DNA of 64,000 nt from JAGLOK01 sp963677605 (GCA_963677605.2 CAXXDX010000007.1:868001-932000); one strand, 5' to 3'. Numbered from the stretch's first letter, positions 1 to 8,480 are shown. Notes: a model not told the origin generated them from the sequence alone. Program-made: numbers and translations.

Positions 1-644
1 CTGGTATAAATTGTGGGCATATTGTTATCATATCTATAATCTATTATGTCAGAAATCGCTGTCTTAACTTTTGGAGATATATTTCCACGTCCAAAGCCGT
101 CTAGAACTAAAACTTCTGGTTTGAGCATACTCTCAATAACTTCTCTTGAATCTTTTTTTTCCCATGCGGTGGAAATCAGGACATTGAATTTAATGAATGA
201 TTTCAAATGAACTTTAATATCTTTTTCTGAAAGTGCTTTGTAAATTCCATTTGCTAAATGTGATTTACCAGTTCCTACAGCTCCCATTAAAAATAAGCCA
301 TCAGAAGAAGTTCTGCTGAAGTTATTAACATAGTCAGTAATGATTTTATAAGCTTCAGAATTTTGTGAGAAATCAAAGTTGTCAAGAGTTTGGTTTTCGC
401 TTTTTTCCCCTAGATCTGATTCTTGAATTGAATCTTTTAGCTTAATTTTTTTTACCCTTTCATATTCAAGTTCGCATCTTTCCGATAACATACAAGGAGT
501 TCCGTCACCATAAGGATTGCTTAGTGTTTCTACATATCCTCGCATATTATTTTTGCAATTTTCTAATCCTTCGCAGTGATTACAATTATGATGTTCTTCT
601 TTGTGTAGTTTTTTATAACGCTCCAGTCTTATTTCATTTATCAT
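1..644 (-). CDS. DnaC/DnaI-like helicase loader ATPase of an integrative element, 3' end cut by window
   Basis: The reverse strand stays open from an ATG at 644 to the window edge (about 214 codons, C-terminus missing). The N-terminal part carries cysteines near residues 21, 24, 30, 51 and 57, a probable zinc-binding region typical of phage and ICE DnaC/DnaI-like loaders. A Walker A motif, GAVGTGKSH, lies near residues 121-129 and a Walker B-like VLVLDGFGRG near 180, so this is an AAA+ ATPase. The inferred role is loading replicative helicase onto the element's replication origin. It overlaps the stop of the upstream winged-helix gene by 11 nt, which indicates translational coupling in one operon running away from the repressor. 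Confidence 0.8.
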   Translation of the reverse strand, partial: MINEIRLERYKKLHKEEHHNCNHCEGLENCKNNMRGYVETLSNPYGDGTPCMLSERCELEYERVKKIKLKDSIQESDLGEKSENQTLDNFDFSQNSEAYKIITDYVNNFSRTSSDGLFLMGAVGTGKSHLANGIYKALSEKDIKVHLKSFIKFNVLISTAWEKKDSREVIESMLKPEVLVLDGFGRGNISPKVKTAISDIIDYRYDNNMPTIYT

Positions 645-1269
645 AATCAATTTCTCTAGTATTGATAGTTGGTATACTAGAACTTTTCTCCTTTTTTTTA
701 GCCCATATTGTTATAGTCTTATAATGATTGGGGTATTTTACGTTTTTCATTTCGATATAGTCATCTAAATCTTGTATCTTTACTTCACAGTCCGAGTAGT
801 TGCTTTTTAGGGATTCGTATTCAGAATCTGATAAATAAACATGAGAATATATACCATATGGTTTTTTAACTGTTTTATTAAATGTATTACTATATGGTAT
901 TGGTGATACATTATTGCTTTTTGGATGATGTGATTTTGTGTTTTCCATTTCACATTTTTGCATTATGGAAAGACCTTTTTCGGTTAATGCATACCACTTG
1001 GTTCTATCATAAGATGATTTGTTATAGTTCCCTGTTTGAATTATTCCTTGCTCTTCTAGCTTTTTAAGGGCATTGGAAATTTTTCTGTCCGTTAAATAGG
1101 GAAAGATTTCGTGATAATTTTTAATAGAGTTATATGTCCAAAAAGCTCCATTGTAGTAATTTCTATTGGATTCAGAGTTTTTCTTAACCCAAAACCATAA
1201 GTTCTGCAATATTATTGCCTCAGCTAACCTGTATTTTTTAGCTAAACTTGTGTTGAATGAATGTGTCAT
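634..1269 (-). CDS. winged-helix replication/replisome-organizer-like protein of the element
   Basis: About 211 aa. I place the start at the ATG at 1269 (MTHSFNTSLAKKYRL). The longer frame to 1329 would overlap the upstream xis gene and adds a hydrophobic extension that does not fit. Residues about 10-110 read as a winged helix-turn-helix (LAEAIILQNLWFW, then LTDRKISNALKKLEEQGII, then a basic wing ending in WYALTEKG). This is the pattern of phage and ICE replisome organisers and DnaD-like N-terminal domains. The C-terminal third is charged. It sits between xis and the DnaC-like loader, the usual order of a replication module. Origin binding is inferred from family and position. Confidence 0.65.
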   Translation of the reverse strand: MTHSFNTSLAKKYRLAEAIILQNLWFWVKKNSESNRNYYNGAFWTYNSIKNYHEIFPYLTDRKISNALKKLEEQGIIQTGNYNKSSYDRTKWYALTEKGLSIMQKCEMENTKSHHPKSNNVSPIPYSNTFNKTVKKPYGIYSHVYLSDSEYESLKSNYSDCEVKIQDLDDYIEMKNVKYPNHYKTITIWAKKKEKSSSIPTINTREIDYDK

Positions 1270-1309
1270 TATTATTAACCTAATAAAAGTAATTACGTAT
1301 ATGCAATAG

Positions 1310-1489
1310 TTAAGCTTTATTACTTTCATCTTCTAACCACTTTCTTAAACCTTCTTTAGGTATTACGATTCTTTTATCGCTAATTCGGATTGCAGGGAAT
1401 CCGTCTTGTTTTGCAATTTGATAGGCTAAAGGTCTGCTTACTCCTAGCGTTTTGGCTAGTTCATCTACGCTTAAAACTAATTTGTCCAT
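1310..1489 (-). CDS. excisionase-like small HTH protein
   Basis: 59 aa from ATG at 1489 with AGGAGG about 12 nt upstream. The sequence reads as one MerR/AlpA-type helix-turn-helix: a short beta start, then DELAKTLGVSRPLAYQIA, then a wing ending in RIVIPKEGLRKWLED. Proteins of this size and pattern act as recombination directionality factors or as DNA-binding regulators for tyrosine-recombinase elements. It is the first gene of the leftward replication operon and is divergent from the XRE repressor. Whether it is a true Xis or only a regulator cannot be told from sequence. Confidence 0.7.
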   Translation of the reverse strand: MDKLVLSVDELAKTLGVSRPLAYQIAKQDGFPAIRISDKRIVIPKEGLRKWLEDESNKA

Positions 1490-1574
1490 GTTAAATATTT
1501 TCCTCCTGATACTATCGTATAAAACTCTTTTTCGATTTGCTTTTTCGTATGTTTATATTAAACAATAAAAACTG

Positions 1575-1624
1575 TTGACATTCAAGTAAAACTGAGTAGA
1601 ATTATAAATATTCAAGTAATACTT
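1575..1624 (+). promoter_or_regulatory. promoter and probable operator pair of the XRE repressor
   Basis: TTGACA at 1575-1580 and TAGAAT at 1597-1602 are 16 nt apart. A repeated motif ATTCAAGTAAAACT (1580-1593) and ATTCAAGTAATACT (1610-1623) sits 30 nt apart, between the boxes and just after the -10. The second copy contains AAGTAATACTT, a near-perfect palindrome. The placement suggests autorepression by the XRE protein; this is inferred. Confidence 0.55.
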
Positions 1625-1649
1625 AAAATTATTTATAGAGAGGTGTTTT

Positions 1650-2330
1650 ATGATGGATAATGTCTATTTCCCATACTCAAAAAAAGAAGCGGAGATTGCA
1701 GGAATTGATAAATCTCCAGATTTACCTAAAATTAATAGGGAATCCGAGTTTGCACAGAGGATGCGCAAATTGAGAAAAAGAAAAAGTGAACTGATAGGAG
1801 AAAATATAACTCAGGTTAAAGCGGCAAAAGCCCTTGGTATTTCAGATGCAGCTTTGAGTTATTATGAAACTGGCGATACAGTTCCTGAACTAAAACTTAT
1901 TATACCTATAGCTGAATATTATAATACTACAGTGAATTACTTACTAGGTATAGATGAAAGACCAAATTATGAGGATGATTATATTGCAAAAACTACAGGA
2001 CTTTCTGACGAAGCAATTAAACAATTATCATATTATAAAAAAGGATATGGCTCAGCTAATGAAATACATCTTTTTGAAACCTTAAACTATTTATTATCAA
2101 GTGGAGATGGATTATGGTTAATTGAGCTTCTGTGGAGATATTTATTGGGTGATTCTTACAATGATGCTGCATTGGTAAAAGTATTTTTTGATCAACAAAA
2201 AAAAGAAGGTAAAAGAATGCCTGATTTAAATGAGCTGACTAGAAAGCTGGTTCTTATAGATATTGAAAATGTTTTATATGATATGAAAAAAGAAATTGTT
2301 AAAGAAAGGAGCAAAAATGAAAAACCGTAA
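1650..2330 (+). CDS. XRE-family repressor of the integrative element
   Basis: 226 aa. A tandem ATG at 1650/1653 follows GAGAGGTG. Residues about 34-95 form a Cro/C1-type helix-turn-helix (ITQVKAAKALGISDAALSYY, then a typical VPELKLIIPIAEYYNTTVNYLLG tail read in two parts). The C-terminal 130 residues match no domain I recognise, and there is no ImmA-type protease or LexA-type autocleavage signature in the protein. It is divergent from xis and the replication genes, and the integrase start overlaps its last 14 nt. It is the probable lysogeny-type regulator of the element. Confidence 0.8.
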   Translation: MMDNVYFPYSKKEAEIAGIDKSPDLPKINRESEFAQRMRKLRKRKSELIGENITQVKAAKALGISDAALSYYETGDTVPELKLIIPIAEYYNTTVNYLLGIDERPNYEDDYIAKTTGLSDEAIKQLSYYKKGYGSANEIHLFETLNYLLSSGDGLWLIELLWRYLLGDSYNDAALVKVFFDQQKKEGKRMPDLNELTRKLVLIDIENVLYDMKKEIVKERSKNEKP

Positions 2331-3462
2331 TTCTAAAGGAATGGGAAGTATACGGCAGCGCGAAGATGGAAGATATGAAGGACGTATTGCCATTAATGGA
2401 AAACGCAAATCTTTCTATGGTGAAAAACAAGGTGATGTATTGAAGGCTATGAGGCAGGCTAAGAAAGCAGAAGATGATGGTATTTATTTCGAACCATCAA
2501 AGTTGTCTGTTTCGAAGTGGCTTGATATATGGCTAGATGAATATGTTGCTCAATCTGTAAAGCCTCTTACTTACGCAGCTTATAATTCGCAATGCAAAAC
2601 GCATATAAAACCAGAGATAGGAAAAGTTAAGCTTACCTCTTTAAACTCTACACAAATTCAAAAGCTTTATAACGACATGAAAAGGAATAAGAACTTATCA
2701 GCAAAGACTATTAGAAATACACATGGTGTACTACATAAAGCCCTTTCTAAGGCTGTAGAATTACGGTATATAGGATTTAATCCATCTGATGCGTGTGTGT
2801 TACCTAGAGCGGAAAAGAAAGAAATACAGTATTTTGAAGAGGTAGATATAAAAGCGTTTTTAAAATTGATAGATGATAATGATGAAACTCTAAAAGAATT
2901 ATTCATAGTTACTATTTTTACAGGAATGAGAGAAGGCGAAATCTGTGGGTTGTCATGGGACAGCATAAACCTTGAAAAAGGAGCAATTGAAATTAGACAA
3001 CAACTATTAAAGGAAAAGAAAAAAGATGGAATGCATTATATTGATAGCACCAAAAACAGCAAAGTCAGAATTATTACTCCAGCACCATTTGTGTTGTCTA
3101 TCTTAAAAGATGTTAAGAGAAAACAGAATGAGAACAAGCTGAAAATAGGAAGTGCATGGGAGAATGGTTGGAACTTAGTTTTTACTAATGAATTGGGATG
3201 CCACATATACCCGCAAACAGTTTTGAAACGGTTTAAAAAGTTAGCGGCCGAGATGGGTAAACCCGACATGCGTTTTCATGATTTAAGACATACATATGCT
3301 GTTACATCTATGCAAGAAGGAGATGATATTAAAACTGTTCAAGAAAATTTAGGACATGCAACCGCAGCATTTACCTTAGATGTATATGGTCATGTTAGTG
3401 AAAAAATGAAGAAGGAATCAGCAGCGAGGATGGAGGCGTTTATTCAAAGCATTAAAAGGTAA
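2317..3462 (+). CDS. int: tyrosine recombinase / integrase
   Basis: 381 aa from ATG at 2317, preceded by AAAGGAG. An upstream TTG at 2296 is disfavoured because the ribosome binding site lies inside that extension. An AP2-like arm-binding N-terminus (MGSIRQREDGRYEGRI) is followed by a SAM-like core-binding domain (about residues 60-150). The catalytic domain shows the family residues: R in FTGMREGEICGLSW, HDLRHTYAV (H-x-x-R), LGHA and Y in LDVYGHV. It belongs to the Tn916/phage-type integrases of Firmicutes. Position next to tRNA-Ser, with the element on the 3' side of the tRNA, indicates site-specific integration into that tRNA gene. Confidence 0.93.
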   Translation: MKNRNSKGMGSIRQREDGRYEGRIAINGKRKSFYGEKQGDVLKAMRQAKKAEDDGIYFEPSKLSVSKWLDIWLDEYVAQSVKPLTYAAYNSQCKTHIKPEIGKVKLTSLNSTQIQKLYNDMKRNKNLSAKTIRNTHGVLHKALSKAVELRYIGFNPSDACVLPRAEKKEIQYFEEVDIKAFLKLIDDNDETLKELFIVTIFTGMREGEICGLSWDSINLEKGAIEIRQQLLKEKKKDGMHYIDSTKNSKVRIITPAPFVLSILKDVKRKQNENKLKIGSAWENGWNLVFTNELGCHIYPQTVLKRFKKLAAEMGKPDMRFHDLRHTYAVTSMQEGDDIKTVQENLGHATAAFTLDVYGHVSEKMKKESAARMEAFIQSIKR

Positions 3463-3601
3463 AACGATATACCAACAAAATTACTGTTTATCTATAATGA
3501 ATTTGCTGTTAAAATATACTACATATAGTAATTAAAACTAGAACAAGGGTGCGCGAGAATTACATTTTATATAATGAGAAATATAGATTAAGGAGATTTA
3601 T

Positions 3602-4033
3602 ATGTTGGGTAAAGAACTAGATATTAGCGAAGGCAAGATAATGGAAGTATTTGAAAGAAACAATGAAGAAGCTGAAGCGGCTATCCAAGATGAGGATAAA
3701 TTTGAAAAGATTATTCAAAATGTAGAACGCACTCTTAAAGACTTCCCCAAGATTGGCAAATATTTAAGTGACATAGTTTGTATGGTTTCTCTAGTAAGAA
3801 ATTTTATAAAAAAAGAATATACAGATGTACCAATTAGAACTATTACTAGTATAGTTGCAGCATTAATTTACTTAGTATCACCGCTAGATTTGATACCTGA
3901 TACTATTCCGGGAATTGGTCATATTGATGATATTGCTATTATAGCTTTTGTGTTGAATTCAGTTCATTCTGATATTGAGAAATATAAAAAGTGGAGATTA
4001 GCAAATAATATTCAACTCCCAGAGTGTTTATAA
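3602..4033 (+). CDS. DUF1232 (YkvA-like) membrane protein, element cargo
   Basis: 143 aa with AAGGAG before the ATG. The C-terminal half has the DUF1232 signature: a membrane helix, LVSPLDLIPDTIPGIGHIDD, then a second helix (IAIIAFVLNSVH). The first 60 residues are acidic and helical. The molecular function of DUF1232 proteins is not established. It lies between the integrase and the presumed attachment site, so it travels with the element. Confidence 0.8.
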   Translation: MLGKELDISEGKIMEVFERNNEEAEAAIQDEDKFEKIIQNVERTLKDFPKIGKYLSDIVCMVSLVRNFIKKEYTDVPIRTITSIVAALIYLVSPLDLIPDTIPGIGHIDDIAIIAFVLNSVHSDIEKYKKWRLANNIQLPECL

Positions 4034-4132
4034 ACAAGAGTTAGTAATATGCATGCTAGTAACTAAAATATTATTATAATTATAAAAGTAAATAGCATAA
4101 AAAATATTTCAGATTACAAACAATATATGCTG

Positions 4133-4156
4133 TAAGGGGTAAAATAAGGGGTAAAT
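4133..4156. repeat. tandem 12-bp repeat near the element end (possible integrase arm sites)
   Basis: Two adjacent copies, TAAGGGGTAAAA (4133-4144) and TAAGGGGTAAAT (4145-4156), lie about 60 nt inside the tRNA 3' end. Short direct repeats beside an attachment core are typical arm-type sites of tyrosine integrases. The assignment is inferred from position. Confidence 0.4.
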
Positions 4157-4172
4157 TCGAATGACAGACATC

Positions 4173-4207
4173 AAAAAAGCCACTGAAACGCACTGTTTAG
4201 TGGCTTT
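4173..4207 (-). terminator. Rho-independent terminator of tRNA-Ser
   Basis: On the minus strand a stem AAAGCCACT/AGTGGCTTT with a 14-17 nt loop runs into a T tract, starting just 3' of the tRNA. If the element inserted at the tRNA 3' end, this terminator may be element-borne. Confidence 0.7.
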
Positions 4208-4212
4208 GCTAT

Positions 4213-4308
4213 TGGCGGAGAAGGAGGGATTTGAACCCTCGCGCCGAGTCAACCCCGACCTACTCCCTTAGCAGGGGAGCCCCTTCAGCCGTACTTGGGT
4301 ACTTCTCC
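4213..4308 (-). tRNA. tRNA-Ser (anticodon GCU)
   Basis: The minus strand gives acceptor GGAGAAG pairing with CTTCTCC, discriminator G and encoded CCA (4213-4215). The anticodon stem is CTCCC/GGGAG around loop CTGCTAA, giving anticodon GCU. A long variable arm, as in class II tRNAs, and a GTTCAAATC T-loop complete the serine identity. It lies at the boundary of the integrative element. Confidence 0.95.
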
Positions 4309-4327
4309 AAAAAAATAACGCTAGATT

Positions 4328-4356
4328 ATTATATAGTCTTTATCATCCAAAATCAA
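4328..4356 (-). promoter_or_regulatory. promoter of tRNA-Ser
   Basis: On the minus strand TTGATT (4351-4356) and TATAAT (4328-4333) are separated by exactly 17 nt, 19 nt upstream of the tRNA 5' end. Confidence 0.75.
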
Positions 4357-4512
4357 GTGAAAACGAGTTTATTTTTTATTATCTGTACAAATCAAATTAA
4401 AATTATATTCTTCATATTATAAACGCTTAAATCAAACGTTAGCGTAATGTGTCTGTTTGATGTAAAATATATCCGTATACAGTTATAAAATTTGGTTTTT
4501 TAGAGGTATAAA

Positions 4513-5541
4513 ATGAATATAAAAGAAGATGCGCAGTTTGATGCACTGGGATTTGGAGAAGTAATGCTCAGGCTTTCGCCTCCGGCAAAGGATAGAATAT
4601 CCCAAGGCAATACGTTTGTGAAAAAAGCAGGCGGCTCTGAGCTTAACGTTGTAACCGGTATATCGCTTCTTGGTCTTAGGACTGGTATTATAACCAAACT
4701 GCCGGATAACCTTCTTGGCAGGTTCGTTAAAAATAAAGTCAGATTCTATGGTGTGAGCGATGATTACATCGTCTTTGACGAAGCGAAGAATTCACGGCTG
4801 GGGCTTTACTATTATGAAAGCGGCGCATATCCCAGAAAACCGACTGTCGTATATGACAGAGCGAATTCATCCGTTTGTTCAATAGACGCTTCCGAGATTG
4901 ATGACAGTATGTATTTGGAAACAAAGCTCTTTCACGTATCGGGAATAACTATCGCACTGAGCGAAAACACAAAGAAAGTAGCGCTGGAGATGATAAAGCG
5001 CTTTAAGAAAAACGGTGTGCTTGTATCGTTTGACGTAAACTTCAGGGCAAACCTTTGGAGCGAGGCTGAAGCACGCGAAACAATTCTGCCGCTTTTGCAG
5101 TATATAGATGTTTTATTTATATCGGAGGAGACTTTCCGAAAAATGATGCAGCGGGACGGTGAGCTGCGCGATATAATGAAGGAGTTTGCTGAAACATATG
5201 ATTTAAAGATTGTCGCGACATCCAAGCGCGAGATAGTAAGCCACACAGAGCATACTTTCGGCTCGCTTATCTATGACGCCGAAAAGGGCACATTCCACGA
5301 GGAAAAGCCGTATGAGCGCATTCAGGTTGTGGACAGGATAGGCAGCGGAGATGCGTTTGTGGCTGGAGCTTTGTTTGCTCTCTTAAAGTTCGGGGATGCT
5401 CAGCGCTGTGTGGAGTTTGGCAATGCCATGGCGGCGGTTAAAAACACTGTGCCGGGAGATTTGCCCGCGTGCGATTATGACGAGATTGAAAGCGTTATCA
5501 AAGCGCATAAGTTTGGGACTGGACCGGAGATGAACAGGTAG
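4513..5541 (+). CDS. PfkB-family sugar kinase, probable 2-keto-3-deoxygluconate kinase
   Basis: 342 aa; ATG at 4513 follows TTAGAGG. The N-terminus (FGEVMLRLSPP) and the GGSELNVVTGISLLGL segment are the sugar-binding part of ribokinase-like KDG kinases. SFDVNFRANLWS lies mid-protein, and the catalytic signature DRIGSGDAFVAGAL lies near residues 273-286 with the family aspartate. Known family members phosphorylate KDG (or a related keto sugar) with ATP before KDPG aldolase cleavage. No aldolase or transporter is adjacent, so the exact substrate is inferred. The gene is monocistronic and codon use looks like core genes, unlike the AT-rich stretch after it. Confidence 0.8.
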   Translation: MNIKEDAQFDALGFGEVMLRLSPPAKDRISQGNTFVKKAGGSELNVVTGISLLGLRTGIITKLPDNLLGRFVKNKVRFYGVSDDYIVFDEAKNSRLGLYYYESGAYPRKPTVVYDRANSSVCSIDASEIDDSMYLETKLFHVSGITIALSENTKKVALEMIKRFKKNGVLVSFDVNFRANLWSEAEARETILPLLQYIDVLFISEETFRKMMQRDGELRDIMKEFAETYDLKIVATSKREIVSHTEHTFGSLIYDAEKGTFHEEKPYERIQVVDRIGSGDAFVAGALFALLKFGDAQRCVEFGNAMAAVKNTVPGDLPACDYDEIESVIKAHKFGTGPEMNR

Positions 5542-5649
5542 GAGCTTTTAGGCTTTAACAGCTTTTATTGTATAAAAATATTTATGTCTTTTCACATGAA
5601 AACCACCCAAAACGCAATTGGCTCGTATCTTTTAGCAAGCTATCCTCTC

Positions 5650-5740
5650 TTCTCGCCTGAGGGATTTTATTCTTTTTGAATATTTTCTATAGGCGAGAAA
5701 CTTACTGGGGCTTCGCCCCAGTGCCCCGTTTCGCCTGCCG
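5650..5740. repeat. cluster of three hairpins after the sugar kinase gene
   Basis: TTCTCGCCT (5650-5658) pairs with AGGCGAGAA (5691-5699) across a T-rich loop. ACTGGGGC-TTC-GCCCCAGT (5704-5722) is a perfect 8-bp stem. TCGCC-TGCC-GGCGA follows near 5729-5742. No T tract follows, so these are not obvious terminators. They mark the border between core-like and AT-rich sequence. Confidence 0.5.
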
Positions 5741-5805
5741 GCGATTAGCTCAAACTATTCTTTTCCGCCCAAGCTTTGTGAACGCAGATCATTAGAGGAC
5801 AGAAT

Positions 5806-6456
5806 ATGAAGAAAGGCATGGATATATCGATGACTGGAAATATCGATGAAACTAAGCATAAGAGTAACAAGATATTTGGGAATAAAGCTTTTATTATAAT
5901 AGCAATATTAATAGTCATTGGTATTACTCTTTTAATATGGAGATATAACATTAGATTAGAAGAGAAATACTACGATTCACTACAGGAATTGGCGCAGAAT
6001 TATTATCCAAATGAAAAAGTTGTATATTGGGATGCAGGAAATTATTGTTATATTTTAGCTGATAGAGAAAATAATAGTAGCGAAAGATTTATATATAAAA
6101 CACCAGAAGGAAAGTATGTATATCTACAAGAATTATTTTGGGAAAGTTTCAAGAGAAAAAGGCTTTTTATGTTTAAAGATATTGAAGAGCAAAAATTTAA
6201 TTCATTCATTAAGATAGAAGTGCATGAAGGTAACTGTATAATATTGGTGGGTAGATATTTTATCGATAATGAGAAGTCTAACATTAAAGTTTATGATAAT
6301 TTTGGTCAACTAGAGCAAACTTTAGCTTCAGGCACGGAGTATTATATTACTATATTAGATATAGACTCTATCAATGAAGATTATGAAGTGAGAGTTGAAT
6401 TTGGAGATGAGTCTTATCATATAATTGGTGCTAAAGAAATTAAGTGGGCTCATTAA
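5806..6456 (+). CDS. hypothetical membrane-anchored protein
   Basis: 216 aa; GAGGACAG precedes the ATG. A 25-residue polar N-terminus leads into one membrane helix (about residues 29-46, AFIIIAILIVIGITLLIW), then an extracytoplasmic domain of about 165 residues rich in aromatic and acidic residues. I recognise no family. It shares its plan and a NI-x3-DNFG segment with the protein at 7886-8473, so the two may be diverged paralogues. Base composition is clearly more AT-rich than the flanking core genes, consistent with acquisition. Confidence 0.6.
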   Translation: MKKGMDISMTGNIDETKHKSNKIFGNKAFIIIAILIVIGITLLIWRYNIRLEEKYYDSLQELAQNYYPNEKVVYWDAGNYCYILADRENNSSERFIYKTPEGKYVYLQELFWESFKRKRLFMFKDIEEQKFNSFIKIEVHEGNCIILVGRYFIDNEKSNIKVYDNFGQLEQTLASGTEYYITILDIDSINEDYEVRVEFGDESYHIIGAKEIKWAH

Positions 6457-7034
6457 ATGATCTTATAATAATCGTTGATAATTAATATAAATATGAATAT
6501 TAAATTTATGCATAAGATAATATAGATTAAGAACTTTAAATTAATAAAACAAACGTGATAAAAAGACTTATTAAACTGATGTATAAAATAAAACTAGATT
6601 AATATACTTATAAGAAAAACTATAGTTACTTTTTTAGTGCTCATAAGTATTATCTGTCTATTTCCCTCTCAATTCCAAACCGCATATAGGGAGGGGAATA
6701 AAGTCGAGGATGTATACTATAAAATTGTATAGTAGAACAACTAACTTCACAATTATTATAGATGTAATTTAATAACTTTAGCGGAAACTCTTTGCAATTA
6801 AAGAGTTTCTTGATATTATAATAGGAATATAGGTTGCATACATGAGCAGTAAGTTCATCGAATTTACGACCAGTGTAAGAGAGCTTCATTAGACAGGATA
6901 GATAGTACGGTCTTTGCTTTAACTGTTGTAGAGATGTATAAATTTGCTAGTTGTTTTATAAATACAAGTTCTGGAAGTGTTTCTAGTCTGCGATTAGAGT
7001 CGTTCCTCCAAAAGACAACCAGTGAGGTAATATT
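6457..7034. other. 578-nt AT-rich stretch without a convincing gene
   Basis: Both strands hold only short frames without good ribosome sites (for example 79 codons on the minus strand at 6650-6889), and I see no domain in them. One perfect 10-bp hairpin, GAAACTCTTT/AAAGAGTTTC at 6784-6809, is the only clear structure. It may be a decayed gene. Confidence 0.4.
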
Positions 7035-7484
7035 ATGAGATTTATTGATAGATTGGTTAAGCATATAATGAAAAATAATTATGAAAGCTTTACCTACCAA
7101 TTCAAAGCAAGCCCATATTTTCTGTTTTTCAAAAAGCATTATTGCATTGATTGTAAAAGTATATTGAAGCGAAAACTTAAAGGAAAAAATATTCGGAAAA
7201 CAGATAACGATTATAACAAAAATGATTTCTATATTCATGATACAACACTTTTTGGGGATGTATATTGTGCGCATACTGTTTTTAAATGTGAACAGTGTGG
7301 AAGAGAATACGAGCCTGAAGAACTAGAAGGGCTAGAACTACTTGGTAAAAACAGAAAGATAGAGAATCAGGATGTTATATCCATAAAACAGGACAAAAAG
7401 CGCGGATTAATAATCTTTATAATTTTAATAGTATTATTAAGTATTGTAATACCTATGTTAGATATATATTTTAATTTATGGTAA
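7035..7484 (+). CDS. hypothetical zinc-ribbon protein with C-terminal membrane helix
   Basis: 149 aa; GAGG lies upstream of ATG 7035. Two CxxC pairs (CIDC near residue 37 and CEQC near residue 87) make a split zinc ribbon, and the C-terminal 25 residues are one membrane helix (GLIIFIILIVLLSIVIPML). The order ribbon, charged linker, tail anchor suggests a cytoplasmic metal-binding domain held at the membrane. No family is recognised. It lies in the AT-rich islet with other membrane proteins of unknown role. Confidence 0.6.
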   Translation: MRFIDRLVKHIMKNNYESFTYQFKASPYFLFFKKHYCIDCKSILKRKLKGKNIRKTDNDYNKNDFYIHDTTLFGDVYCAHTVFKCEQCGREYEPEELEGLELLGKNRKIENQDVISIKQDKKRGLIIFIILIVLLSIVIPMLDIYFNLW

Positions 7485-7604
7485 ATACAGCACGTTTATA
7501 TATGTGATTGGTAAATTAAAAGGGACGGATTTTAATAAACGATATTCCCTTTTTAATAAATAAAATACTTGTTCATATTTACTTAAAAGATAGTGTGAAT
7601 GTAG

Positions 7605-7862
7605 AAAAACGGAAACAAAGTATCTGGTATATATAATAACAAAGTAGGCAGTGTATCATTTGGCTATAAAACGGTTTCTCCGAAGAATGAAGATGGGCAT
7701 TATTTAGCAACAGAATATTTACTTGAAACAGATAGGGATAAATATAATAACATGACTTTTGCGTTAGTAGTGCTTGCTGGAGTAGCAGCTGAAAAAGTAT
7801 GGCTATATGATGTGGTGCCAGATGAATGGTTCTATAAAGCTATGGAGTTCCTTGGGTACTGA
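7605..7862 (+). pseudogene. remnant of a surface protein, ending in the start of an SLH-like motif
   Basis: 85 open codons follow an in-frame stop and have no start codon with a ribosome site; the frame ends with TGA at 7860-7862. The translated C-terminal end, LYDVVPDEWFYKAMEFLGY, resembles the opening of an S-layer homology domain (aromatic-x-DV-x4-W-[FY]-x-A-[VIM]-x-[FY]). I read this as the leftover of a larger cell-surface protein. The SLH assignment is an inference from one short match. Confidence 0.45.
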
Positions 7863-7885
7863 TATTTTAAGTTAAAGGATGAAAT

Positions 7886-8473
7886 ATGTTAAATTTAAGA
7901 ATTAGAATGATTATATTAATATTGTTAATAATTATGCTATATGTCATTGGAACACCTCTAATTGATAAATTATTTTATGATATTTTAGATACAAACTCTA
8001 AGCTTACTGTTGAGGAATTTGTTGAGGCTACTGTTCCATATGGATATTATTATGAGTATATTATAAAAGGAGATTATTTAATTATTCAAGTTTATAATGA
8101 ATCAGAAAATCTTTCTCAAAACTTATATGCATATAAAGGGAAAAACTCTGGATTTATCCAAACCTTTTTCCCTTATGGACTAAGCATACGTTCAAAAACC
8201 TATAAAAAAACTGTTTTTATAGATGGAGTAAATATTACATGCTTTTTAATTAGGCATAGGCAAAATTATCTTTTAACCTTTAGTACATTTTCGGAAAATA
8301 TTGTACTGACTGATAATTTTGGTAAAGAGTTAGATAGTATAAAAACAAAAAATAATAAGGAATTTGTTGGATTATTTAATGTTGAGAATGAAGAAATAAA
8401 AATATATAGTCTAATAAATGATAAACAAGTTCTTATTATTGATTCAGAAATGTTAATAGACTTATTTAAATGA
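7886..8473 (+). CDS. hypothetical membrane-anchored protein, possible paralogue of the protein at 5806
   Basis: 195 aa; AAAGGATG precedes the ATG. The N-terminal 30 residues are a signal anchor (IRMIILILLIIMLYVIG) and the rest is an extracytoplasmic domain rich in Tyr, Asn and Lys. The segment NIVLTDNFGKELDSI can be matched to NIKVYDNFGQLEQTL in the protein at 5806-6456, with the same order of anchor and domain. No known family is recognised. The next gene starts 7 nt after its stop, so the two are probably cotranscribed. Confidence 0.6.
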   Translation: MLNLRIRMIILILLIIMLYVIGTPLIDKLFYDILDTNSKLTVEEFVEATVPYGYYYEYIIKGDYLIIQVYNESENLSQNLYAYKGKNSGFIQTFFPYGLSIRSKTYKKTVFIDGVNITCFLIRHRQNYLLTFSTFSENIVLTDNFGKELDSIKTKNNKEFVGLFNVENEEIKIYSLINDKQVLIIDSEMLIDLFK

Positions 8474-8480
8474 GGTGTTT

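Noticed and set aside
1269..1329. 20-residue N-terminal extension of the winged-helix protein
   Set aside because: It overlaps the xis gene and adds an unrelated hydrophobic stretch; the internal ATG fits better.
2296..2316. TTG start for the integrase
   Set aside because: The ribosome binding site lies within this extension and a good ATG follows.
4231..4422. 63-codon plus-strand frame
   Set aside because: It lies across the tRNA-Ser gene and has no ribosome site.
6650..6889. 79-codon minus-strand frame
   Set aside because: No start context, no domain, very AT-rich; not convincing as a gene.
6864..7274. 136-codon minus-strand frame
   Set aside because: Mostly the shadow of the 7035-7484 gene, with composition typical of antisense AT-rich DNA.
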